Shown here: positions 1 to 5,472 of the stretch, one piece after another | Layout of the letters: each line of letters starts with the position of its first letter | How positions within the stretch are numbered: the first letter of the stretch is position 1 | Program-made: the position numbers and the translations under genes | From: CAYWEP01 sp964457405 | Lineage (GTDB): Bacteria > Patescibacteriota > Microgenomatia > Levybacterales > UBA12049 | Direction: 5' to 3' | DNA: 7,666 bases | Assembly (NCBI GenBank): GCA_964457405.1 | Contig: CAYWEP010000058.1 | Coordinates: 1 to 7,666 of the forward strand | Notes under the pieces: model-generated | What the model was told of the DNA's origin: nothing | Database searches by the model: none | Seen by the model: the letters and a program-made list of their open reading frames with translations, nothing else

Positions 1-60
1 AATATTTTAAATTTTTAAACATTCAATGAAAATTTTAAATTGTAAATTGAAAATTCTTTT
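1..60. repeat. AT-rich degenerate palindromic element upstream of lepA
   Basis: This stretch is almost entirely A and T. It contains loosely self-complementary words: GAAAATTTTAAATT is followed closely by TAAATTGAAAATTC. It resembles in style the AT-rich inverted repeat inside lepA, and I read it as a degraded or partial member of the same class of intergenic palindrome. The resemblance is by eye and AT-rich DNA gives chance complementarity easily, so confidence is low. No coding sequence is visible here. Confidence 0.35.
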
Positions 61-61
61 A

Positions 62-110
62 GATTGCTTTGCGAGTTTACACTGAGCTTGTCGAACGTGC
101 TCGCAATGAC
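62..110. repeat. nested small palindromic element
   Basis: An outer imperfect inverted repeat pairs GATTG..GCGAG (62-75) with CTCGCAATGAC (100-110); GCGAG 71-75 and CTCGC 100-104 are exact. Inside it sits CACTGAGCTTGTCGAACGTG (80-99), which has the TGAGCTTGTCGAA core common in intergenic repeats of many environmental bacteria. The arrangement suggests one element inserted in the loop of another. It ends just upstream of the lepA promoter. Confidence 0.55.
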
Positions 111-120
111 AAAAGTTTGT

Positions 121-129
121 TGGTACAAT
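121..129 (+). promoter_or_regulatory. extended -10 promoter of lepA, probably leaderless
   Basis: TGGTACAAT is an extended -10 (TGn plus TACAAT, with the hexamer at 124-129). A start about seven bases downstream would fall at 136-137, on the A of the lepA ATG. There is no Shine-Dalgarno sequence before that ATG, which fits a leaderless message. No convincing -35 box is present at 16-18 bp spacing. Confidence 0.5.
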
Positions 130-136
130 ACATCAC

Positions 137-1954
137 ATGCAAGATCGTATTCGTAACTTTGCTATTATCGCACACATTGACCACGGGAAGTCGACATTGT
201 CTGATCGGCTTTTAGAAATAACCAAGACAATTGCCAAAGATAAATTGCAGGAGCAATTCCTGGATCAAAATCCGATTAGTCGAGAGCGGGGAATTACCAT
301 AAAGCTGGCGCCAGTACGGATGCATTATAAAATCCCAAATTCTAAATCCCAAATTCTAAATAAATCCGAAATACAAAATTCAAATATCCAAAATGGTTTA
401 GAATTTAGAGATTCGAATTTAGAGTTTGCAGATCCAGAGTATACTCTGAATCTGATAGATACACCGGGTCACGTTGATTTTTCTTATGAAGTATCACGAA
501 CGCTGGCTGCATGTGAGGGAGCAGTACTCTTGGTCGATGCGACGCAAGGGATTCAAGCGCAGACTGTTGCGCACTTCCGCGAAGCGCAAAAGCAGCATCT
601 GGTAATGATTCCTGTTATTAATAAAATCGATCTGCCGAATGCCCAGACAGAAATGGTGATAAAAGAAATAGTTGAGATATTTGGTTTTCAAAAAGAAGAG
701 ATTCTTCTTATTTCGGCAAAAACAGGAGAAAACGTCGACAAACTCCTCCGCTTGATTATAGAAAAAATTCCGCCACCAAAAGGCGATCTGGACAAACCAC
801 TTCGTACCCTAATCTTTGACGCAGTGTATGATGAATACCGCGGCGTTGTCGCGTATGTGAGAATCATTGACGGGAGTCTCAAAAAAGGTGACAAAGTGCA
901 GTTTTTTCAAAGCCGGGTCAAAACAGAAGTCACAGAAGTTGGCTATTTTTCGCCATACTTGGTCGCAGAAAAAAATTTAGAAACAGGGACAATTGGCTAT
1001 GTCTTGACAGGCATTAAAGATATTCGCCAGACGCGCGTAGGAGACACTATTATGGAGCAAAATAGTACCGTTACTTCGCTTCCTGGGTACACAACGCCAA
1101 AACCAATGGTCTTTTTTGGCATGTATCCAAAATCCGCCGATGATTTTGTGCACCTTCGCGATTCGCTTGGCAAATTAACCCTCAATGATACAGCGATCAC
1201 ATATATAGAGGAATATTCTGCGTATTTAGGCAGCGGTTATCGGGTCGGGTTTTTGGGGCTATTGCATGCTGAAATAGTGAAAGAGCGACTGAGACAAGAG
1301 TTTGGATTGGAACTGTTATTGACGATGCCGCAAGTGTTGTATAAGCGAGAAGGAGAGCAAATTCTTGAGCCGTATATGTCGCTCTCTGTTTATACACCTA
1401 CCAAATATGTCGGGTCGGTGATGACTGTCTGTCAAAAAAGAAAGGGAACGATGATCAACCTGCAGTATCATGAAGCATATGCAGTACTGGCATACGAAAT
1501 GCCCTACAGTATGTTTATCCGTGGGTTGGCTGGAGAAATCAAGTCTGTCTCTTCTGGATTTGCCAGTATTGATTATGAACTCTCCGATTACAAGGAAGCA
1601 GATATGGAGCAATTTGAGATTTTGATTAATAGTAATCCCATTGATGTTCTCTCGGAATTGGTTTATAAAGACGAAGCAATGCATATGGCAAGAGAAAAAG
1701 CGAGAAAATTAAAGGATGTGCTGCCCCGCCAACAGTTTCGCCAGATTATTCAGGCGAGTGTGAATGGGAGTATTGTTGCGCGGGAGGAGATACCGCCATT
1801 TCGAAAAGATGTGTTACAGAAGATGAGTGGTGGGGATAGGACGAGAAAAGATAAGTTACTCGAAGCGCAGAAAAAAGGAAAGAAAAAAATGATCTCAACT
1901 GGAAAAATTTATCTCCCCCAAGAGGCACTGTTCTCAATGATTGAGAATAAATAG
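137..1954 (+). CDS. lepA: Elongation factor 4 (LepA), ribosome-associated GTPase, with an in-frame insertion
   Basis: LepA/EF4 is a cytoplasmic translational GTPase that binds ribosomes and affects elongation or initiation under stress. All GTPase motifs are visible: G1 AHIDHGKST (12-20), G2 RGITI (51-55), G3 DTPGH (108-112), G4 NKID (162-165) and G5 SAK (193-195). They are followed by domain II (about 220-310), the EF-G-like GFLGLLHAEI block (371-380) and the LepA-specific C-terminus with SGGDRTRKDKLL (564-575) and LPQEA (593-597). The length of 605 aa is close to the 599 of E. coli, but this hides two changes. About 30 extra residues (roughly 65-97), coded by an AT-rich palindrome, sit between switch I and G3. 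About 20 residues are missing around 401-412 compared with E. coli. The ATG at 137 gives the canonical RIRNFAIIAHIDHGKST start. It has its own promoter and no operon partner. The identity is certain; the effect of the insertion is unknown. Confidence 0.97.
   Translation: MQDRIRNFAIIAHIDHGKSTLSDRLLEITKTIAKDKLQEQFLDQNPISRERGITIKLAPVRMHYKIPNSKSQILNKSEIQNSNIQNGLEFRDSNLEFADPEYTLNLIDTPGHVDFSYEVSRTLAACEGAVLLVDATQGIQAQTVAHFREAQKQHLVMIPVINKIDLPNAQTEMVIKEIVEIFGFQKEEILLISAKTGENVDKLLRLIIEKIPPPKGDLDKPLRTLIFDAVYDEYRGVVAYVRIIDGSLKKGDKVQFFQSRVKTEVTEVGYFSPYLVAEKNLETGTIGYVLTGIKDIRQTRVGDTIMEQNSTVTSLPGYTTPKPMVFFGMYPKSADDFVHLRDSLGKLTLNDTAITYIEEYSAYLGSGYRVGFLGLLHAEIVKERLRQEFGLELLLTMPQVLYKREGEQILEPYMSLSVYTPTKYVGSVMTVCQKRKGTMINLQYHEAYAVLAYEMPYSMFIRGLAGEIKSVSSGFASIDYELSDYKEADMEQFEILINSNPIDVLSELVYKDEAMHMAREKARKLKDVLPRQQFRQIIQASVNGSIVAREEIPPFRKDVLQKMSGGDRTRKDKLLEAQKKGKKKMISTGKIYLPQEALFSMIENK
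330..427. repeat. AT-rich inverted-repeat element inserted in frame within lepA
   Basis: Two 31-base arms (330-360 and 397-427) are inverted copies with 23 of 31 positions matching, separated by a 36-base loop. The left arm itself contains CCCAAATTCTAAAT in tandem. The local composition is far more AT-rich and repetitive than the rest of lepA. It codes residues 65-97, rich in Asn, Ser, Ile and Gln, exactly where E. coli LepA has a short loop before the LNFIDTPGH strand. I infer a mobile palindromic element captured by the gene without breaking the frame, comparable in principle to the Rickettsia palindromic elements. Confidence 0.75.
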
Positions 1955-1972
1955 AGGTAGACCTCATCCCAA

Positions 1973-2023
1973 CCTTCTCCTTTTCCTGCGGAGCAGGATC
2001 TCGCTTCGCGAGACAGGAGAAGG
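1973..2023. repeat. three-stem palindromic element between convergent genes
   Basis: An outer perfect 9-bp stem pairs CCTTCTCCT (1973-1981) with AGGAGAAGG (2015-2023). It encloses two small hairpins: CCTGC/GCAGG (1985-1989 with 1993-1997) and TCTCGC/GCGAGA with a TTC loop (1999-2004 with 2008-2013). It lies 19 bp after the lepA stop and 23 bp from the end of the opposing gene, so it could serve as a bidirectional transcription barrier, but there is no U-run for a classical terminator. It looks like another dispersed palindromic repeat family. Confidence 0.6.
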
Positions 2024-2045
2024 GGTAAGTAGGAGGCGCATAGGA

Positions 2046-3206
2046 TTAGAGCATGAAGAAGAGGAGGCCGCCGAGGACTGCCATGATGCCCACTACTGCG
2101 CCAAGGCCAAGGAAGATATCACCAGGACCTGTTGGTTTCATAGGAATAATAGGTGTTGCTGTGGGTGTAAGGGTACCATTTCCTCCTCCTTTCCCGCCTT
2201 GTGCGGAAATCGTAAGCGAACATGTAGAGGTTGAGCTGGTTGCGTCAAGATCATCTGTCAGAACAACTGACGCGACATAGGTGCCGCCAGCAGTGTAGGT
2301 ATGGGCACTCTCAGCGCTGATTGTTGCCTCCCCCACTCCCTGGGTAATATTTTCCACCCGACCATCACCATAGTTGAAGGTGATTTTTTCAATTGTCCCG
2401 TCAGGATCTGACCCTGTTGTCGTAAAGTTGACGGCAAATGGAGCCTGACCGCTTGTCTCCCCGTCAACAGTCAGCGTCTCGCAGACAGGGTTCTGATTTG
2501 CCGTGCCTGTCCCTGGCTTCTTTGAAGGCGGTGATGTTCCGTCTCCTGGTGATGTTCCGTCTCCTGGTGATGTTCCGTCTCCTGGCTGCTCTGATTCATC
2601 AGACGGTTCTGGCGTAATATCGCCTTCATCGCCTCCGGTGATCGCGATAAATGCAGGCGTTCCATTGAGGAAAACATTTTCGCTGTGCTGATCTTGCCCT
2701 GATACAGAATAAACTTGTGTACGCGCAGTATAGCTTACTTTTGTTGGGTCTGTTGTTGCTGCCTTTGCTTTAAATGAAATTGTTGCGATTCTTGTTTTTA
2801 CCTCGATTGCTTTGGTAGGGCTATCTATAGAAAGTGTTGCCGCGATTTTTCCGGTCTTGTCGACAATAGGACCTTCCAAAAAGGTCGGAAATACGGCGGT
2901 ATTGAGTGTCGGTGTATTCGCGACGGCTTCTAATTTTGATGGATCGTACTGTACCTCCAAACGCACGATAGAGACAAGGTTTGTGCCGGGATCAACCATA
3001 ATGTCCAGATCTACCTGGTCACCGACAGCAGCTTGAATAGGCGCTGAATCAGAAGATGGCGGCTCGAAAGACAACGTTGTTGCTGGTTGCGCTCTCGTCT
3101 CAAGCTGTTGCTGTTGTTGCACAAGATAGATCGTCACGGGAATAGCAATAAGGAGGATTGTGATAAATCCAAACAGAAGAAATTTTTGTCTTTTTCCTAA
3201 CGACAT
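2046..3206 (-). CDS. Membrane-anchored cohesin-like and PKD domain protein
   Basis: A predicted 386-aa surface or envelope protein of unknown specific function. Residues 9-29 form an N-terminal transmembrane helix or uncleaved signal anchor, followed by LVQQQQQLETRA. Residues about 43-192 resemble a cohesin fold (VGDQVDLDIMVDPG..., VRLEVQYDPSKLE, IATISFKA), the module that in cellulosomes binds dockerin. Residues 193-240 are an acidic Pro/Gly/Thr linker with three GDGTSP repeats. Residues about 240-335 are a PKD-like immunoglobulin fold with the FNYGDG motif (277-282) and HTYTAGGTY; Cys242 and Cys329 at its ends could form a disulfide. A Gly/Thr/Pro linker leads to PTGPGD (358-363) and a C-terminal helix (about 364-385). 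On its coding strand, AGAGGA lies a few bases upstream of the ATG, supporting the start. The gene is divergent from groES and shares its promoter region. Domain calls are from pattern memory; ligand and topology are inferred. Confidence 0.85.
   Translation of the reverse strand: MSLGKRQKFLLFGFITILLIAIPVTIYLVQQQQQLETRAQPATTLSFEPPSSDSAPIQAAVGDQVDLDIMVDPGTNLVSIVRLEVQYDPSKLEAVANTPTLNTAVFPTFLEGPIVDKTGKIAATLSIDSPTKAIEVKTRIATISFKAKAATTDPTKVSYTARTQVYSVSGQDQHSENVFLNGTPAFIAITGGDEGDITPEPSDESEQPGDGTSPGDGTSPGDGTSPPSKKPGTGTANQNPVCETLTVDGETSGQAPFAVNFTTTGSDPDGTIEKITFNYGDGRVENITQGVGEATISAESAHTYTAGGTYVASVVLTDDLDATSSTSTCSLTISAQGGKGGGNGTLTPTATPIIPMKPTGPGDIFLGLGAVVGIMAVLGGLLFFML
2530..2583 (-). repeat. three perfect 18-bp tandem repeats in a linker
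   Basis: The unit GGTGATGTTCCGTCTCCT (+ strand) occurs three times without mismatch at 2530-2547, 2548-2565 and 2566-2583. On the coding strand it gives the GDGTSP repeats of the linker between the cohesin-like and PKD domains. Perfect identity at DNA level implies recent slippage or selection against divergence. Copy number may vary among strains, changing linker length in whole-codon steps. Confidence 0.95.
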
Positions 3207-3209
3207 AGA

Positions 3210-3215
3210 TCCTCT
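3210..3215 (-). promoter_or_regulatory. Shine-Dalgarno of the cohesin/PKD gene
   Basis: On the minus strand AGAGGA (complement of TCCTCT) lies three bases before the ATG triplet (3206-3204), within a longer purine stretch AAAAGAGGA. The spacing is short, but this is one of only two clear Shine-Dalgarno-like sites in the window and it supports the chosen start. Confidence 0.55.
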
Positions 3216-3234
3216 TTTCAGGGCACGAATTTAG

Positions 3235-3261
3235 CGTATAGAAAAAACAAGCATGTGTCAA
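3235..3261 (-). promoter_or_regulatory. candidate promoter of the cohesin/PKD gene
   Basis: On the minus strand a perfect TTGACA (complement at 3256-3261) is followed after 15 bp by TATACG (3235-3240), a fair -10 box with a short spacer. The -35 box lies inside the left arm of the 10-bp inverted repeat described at 3256-3298. The -35 is convincing; the exact -10 is less so, because CTAAAT slightly downstream is an alternative at 21 bp. Confidence 0.5.
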
Positions 3262-3298
3262 TAGCAACTCTACTGTATTTTACTATAGGCTATTGACA
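3256..3298. repeat. perfect 10-bp inverted repeat carrying both divergent -35 boxes
   Basis: TGTCAATAGC (3256-3265) and GCTATTGACA (3289-3298) are exact reverse complements separated by 23 bp. Each arm read outward is GCTATTGACA and ends in a consensus -35 box, one facing the cohesin/PKD gene and the other facing groES. This is either a symmetric regulator-binding site or a duplicated promoter half. Confidence 0.7.
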
Positions 3299-3321
3299 AG
3301 CTCGGGACTTTCTTGTATAAA
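3293..3321 (+). promoter_or_regulatory. strong sigma-70-type promoter of groES-groEL
   Basis: TTGACA (3293-3298) and TATAAA (3316-3321) are separated by exactly 17 bp, near the ideal for the housekeeping sigma factor. The predicted start is near 3327-3328, about 24 bases before the groES ATG. No alternative heat-shock sigma site was recognised, so heat control, if any, would come from the CIRCE-like operator that overlaps the start point. Confidence 0.8.
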
Positions 3322-3348
3322 TTAGCAGTGAAAGAAGCCAAGTGATTA
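3322..3348 (+). promoter_or_regulatory. degenerate CIRCE-like operator upstream of groES
   Basis: The HrcA-binding CIRCE consensus is TTAGCACTC, nine bases, then GAGTGCTAA. Here TTAGCAGTG (3322-3330), exactly nine bases, then AAGTGATTA (3340-3348) match 7 of 9 and 6 of 9 positions. Placement between the -10 box and the groES start codon is where CIRCE normally sits. The two arms pair with each other at only 5 of 9 positions, so this could be a diverged operator or a chance match favoured by location. No hrcA gene is in the window. Confidence 0.45.
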
Positions 3349-3351
3349 GAT

Positions 3352-3672
3352 ATGGTAAAAAAGACTGATAAGACAAATAAATCTAATATTACACCTCTGT
3401 TTGACAATGTATTGATTAAACCGCTTCAGGCAGAGGAGAGAAGCGCAGGCGGGATCATCCTGCCTGATACTGCAAAAGAAAAACCGCAAATAGGACTTAT
3501 CATGGCAATAGGAGATGGCGGGTTTGATGAAAAGGGAAAGAGAATACCAATGGTAGTAAAAGTTAGGCAGAAAGTAATGTACAAAAAATGGGGGGGTAAC
3601 GAAGTGAAAGTAAATGGCGAAGACTGGATACTCGTTGAGCAAAAAGATATATTAGCCATTGTAAATGGCTAA
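3352..3672 (+). CDS. groES: Co-chaperonin GroES
   Basis: GroES forms the heptameric lid of the GroEL cage in the cytoplasm and is needed for ATP-driven folding. The 106-aa product has the core start PLFDNVLIKPLQAE (15-28), the mobile loop that contacts GroEL (EERSAGGIILPDTAKEKP, about 28-45), the GDGG region and the C-terminal EDWILVEQKDILAIV strand. The family usually has about 95 residues; the excess is a Lys/Thr/Asn-rich N-terminal tail (MVKKTDKTNKSN). The ATG at 3352 is the first in frame after the promoter and no better Shine-Dalgarno-supported start exists, though GAAAGAAG lies about 15 bases upstream. It is followed in the same direction by groEL after an unusually long, structured 150-bp gap. 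Confidence 0.96.
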   Translation: MVKKTDKTNKSNITPLFDNVLIKPLQAEERSAGGIILPDTAKEKPQIGLIMAIGDGGFDEKGKRIPMVVKVRQKVMYKKWGGNEVKVNGEDWILVEQKDILAIVNG

Positions 3673-3705
3673 AGGCAAAGGTTAAAAGTAAAAACTCAAA
3701 AATAT

Positions 3706-3741
3706 CCTTCGATCCTGAAGTCCTCAGGACTGAAGGGCAAG
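3706..3741. repeat. 36-nt GC-richer hairpin nested in the groES-groEL element
   Basis: CCTTC..TCCTGA (3706-3718) pairs with TCAGGA..GAAGG (3724-3736): 11 of 13 positions match, with loop AGTCC. The unit as delimited begins CCTTCGAT and ends GGGCAAG. The same ends and the same length of 36 nt occur inside rpsT at 7301-7336, which marks both as members of one dispersed repeat family. Confidence 0.65.
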
Positions 3742-3773
3742 TAAAAACTTAAAAGTTAAGAAACTTTTTACTT
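3739..3773. repeat. second hairpin in the groES-groEL gap
   Basis: AAGTAAAAACTTAA (3739-3752) pairs with TTAAG (3756-3760) and TTTTTACTT (3765-3773), with loop AAG and a four-base bulge AAAC. It gives 14 A/T-dominated base pairs. In RNA it would end in ACUUUU, so weak termination or attenuation between groES and groEL is possible, but no long U-run follows. Confidence 0.55.
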
Positions 3774-3822
3774 TTGAACTGTGATTTTGACTTTTGCATT
3801 TTGAGTTTTGAATTTTTTAAGT

Positions 3823-5463
3823 ATGGCTAAGCAGATTAAATTTGGTGAAGAAGCGCGTCAATCCCTGGTCAAGGGTGTGAATATTTTGGCAAAAGCGGTT
3901 GTCACGACGCTTGGGCCAAAAGGCAGAAATGTGGCTCTGGATAAAAAATGGGGAGCACCAAGCGTCATTCATGATGGCGTGGGCGTCGCAAAGGAGATAG
4001 ACCTTGAGGATCCGTTTGAAAATATGGGCGCACAGCTTGTGAAAGAAGCGGCAAGCAAAACCAACGATACTGCCGGTGACGGTACCACAACTGCAACCCT
4101 TCTCGCACAAGCAATCATTAATTTAGGCATGAAGAACGTTACAGCAGGCGCAAACCCCATGATTCTTCGCACGGGAATTGAAAAAGCAGTCGAAGCAGTC
4201 GTCGCAGAAGTAAAGAAAATGGCAAAGCCTGTGAAGGATATCGATGTTGCCAAGGTCGCAACTATTTCAGCGCAGGATGAAAAAATCGGATCACTTATCG
4301 CTGAAGCCTTGAGCAAGGTCGGAAAAGACGGTGTGGTTACTGTTGAGGAAGGCCGCGGACTTGAGCTTGAGATTGAGTATAAAGAAGGAATGGAGTTTGA
4401 TAAAGGCTATGCATCGGCGTATTTCGTGACCAATCCTGACAAGATGGAAGCTGAAATTGAAGATCCCTATATCCTCATTACCGATAAGAAAATTTCAGCA
4501 CTTCAGGATATGCTTCCCTTCCTTGAAAATCTCGTCAAAATCTCCAAAAATCTCGTTATTATCGCAGATGACATAGAAGGCGAAGCACTCGCAACGCTGG
4601 TTGTGAATAAACTCCGCGGGACATTCAATACGCTTGCCATTAAAGCGCCTGGTTTTGGCGATCGCAGAAAAGAAATGCTCGAGGATATCGCAATCCTGAC
4701 AGGCGGCACAGTAATCTCAGAGGACACTGGACGGAAATTTGACTCAGTCACGCTTGATGATTGCGGAAGGGCGGATAAAGTATGGGCAGATAAGGAAAAC
4801 GCACGCATCATCGGTGGCAAAGGCGATCCGGGAAAACTCAGGGCTCGTATCGCACAAATCAAACGTGCAATAGAATCAACAACTTCTGACTTTGATCGAG
4901 AGAAATTGCAGGAGAGACTCGCCAAACTCTCAGGCGGCGTCGCGGTAATCAATGTCGGTGCGGCAACAGAGATTGAGATGAAAGAGCGCAAGGAACGCGT
5001 CAATGACGCTGTTGCGGCAACAAAAGCTGCGTTGGAAGAAGGCATAGTCCCGGGCGGCGGCGTGGCAGTTTTGAAGGCGCGTTTGGTGTTGGCAAAGCTT
5101 CGTGATAGCTTGAAGGTAGAAGACGAAAAAACAGGCATTGACATTATCTATCAGGCACTTGCAGAGCCGATTCGCGCAATTGCCAGAAATGCGGGAGCGG
5201 ATGCAGGATGGATACTCAAAAAGGTTGAAGAGTCCAATTCGCCTGACTTTGGTTTCAATGCAATGACACTTAAGTTTGGTTCAATGCTATCAGCGGGTAT
5301 TGTCGATCCTGCGAAAGTCACACGCTCTGCTGTGCAAAACGCTGCAAGTATTGGAACAATGGTGCTGACAACTGAAGCGCTCGTCACCGATATTCCTGAG
5401 AAGAATCCTCCGGCTCCTGCAGGTGGCATGCCAGGCGGGGGAATGGGGGGAATGGACTACTAG
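3823..5463 (+). CDS. groEL: Chaperonin GroEL (60 kDa, Hsp60)
   Basis: GroEL is the ATP-dependent double-ring chaperonin that folds cytoplasmic proteins under the GroES lid. The 546-aa product matches the family length. Visible motifs are VTTLGPKGRNV (27-37), DGVGVAKEI (51-59), the ATP-binding GDGTTTAT (85-92, with Asp86 equivalent to E. coli Asp87), GFGDRRKEMLEDIAILTGG (277-295), Asp395 in RVNDAVAATKAALEEGIVPGGG (equivalent to the catalytic Asp398), and a C-terminal GGM-rich tail ending GGMPGGGMGGMDY. An upstream in-frame TTG at 3808 would add MNFLS, but the ATG at 3823 gives the universal MAKQIKFGEEARQ start. No Shine-Dalgarno precedes it, and the region is occupied by a palindrome arm. His50 replaces the Lys found in E. 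coli; I regard this as normal family variation. It is co-transcribed with groES and convergent with the next gene, with 9 bp between stops. Confidence 0.97.
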   Translation: MAKQIKFGEEARQSLVKGVNILAKAVVTTLGPKGRNVALDKKWGAPSVIHDGVGVAKEIDLEDPFENMGAQLVKEAASKTNDTAGDGTTTATLLAQAIINLGMKNVTAGANPMILRTGIEKAVEAVVAEVKKMAKPVKDIDVAKVATISAQDEKIGSLIAEALSKVGKDGVVTVEEGRGLELEIEYKEGMEFDKGYASAYFVTNPDKMEAEIEDPYILITDKKISALQDMLPFLENLVKISKNLVIIADDIEGEALATLVVNKLRGTFNTLAIKAPGFGDRRKEMLEDIAILTGGTVISEDTGRKFDSVTLDDCGRADKVWADKENARIIGGKGDPGKLRARIAQIKRAIESTTSDFDREKLQERLAKLSGGVAVINVGAATEIEMKERKERVNDAVAATKAALEEGIVPGGGVAVLKARLVLAKLRDSLKVEDEKTGIDIIYQALAEPIRAIARNAGADAGWILKKVEESNSPDFGFNAMTLKFGSMLSAGIVDPAKVTRSAVQNAASIGTMVLTTEALVTDIPEKNPPAPAGGMPGGGMGGMDY

Positions 5464-5472
5464 TTCCGCAGC

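Larger units (their letters stand above)
3681..3809. repeat. AT-rich palindromic element filling the groES-groEL gap
   Basis: AAAACTCAAAA (3691-3701) and TTTTGAGTTTT (3799-3809) are an exact 11-bp inverted repeat enclosing most of the gap, with weaker pairing outside it (shared TTAAAA). Words such as AAAAGTAAAAACT, ACTTTTTACTTTTGA and TGACTTTTGC recur in both orientations. The right arm ends 13 bases before the groEL ATG, where a Shine-Dalgarno would normally lie, and none is seen. The element contains two further hairpins listed separately. Confidence 0.65.

Noticed and set aside
1316..1684. Antisense open frame (122 codons) opposite lepA
   Set aside because: It is fully contained in lepA, with His/Cys-rich composition expected from reading the wrong strand, and no supporting signals.
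1931..1947. Palindrome TTCTCAATGATTGAGAA at the end of lepA as an intrinsic terminator
   Set aside because: The symmetry is perfect, but it lies in coding sequence, is AT-rich and is not followed by a U-run. It may be chance.
2530..2583. Short CRISPR-like direct repeats
   Set aside because: The units are contiguous with no spacers and code an in-frame protein linker.
3346..3642. Antisense open frame (98 codons) opposite groES
   Set aside because: It is a shadow of groES, with Phe/Tyr-rich composition and no signals.
3808..3822. TTG start adding five residues to GroEL
   Set aside because: The ATG at 3823 gives the family-standard MAKQIKFGEE start; the added residues are coded by the right arm of an intergenic palindrome.
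4503..5144. Long antisense open frame (213 codons) opposite groEL
   Set aside because: It is Ser/Ala-rich, lies entirely within a certain gene on the other strand, and has no promoter, ribosome site or recognisable motif.
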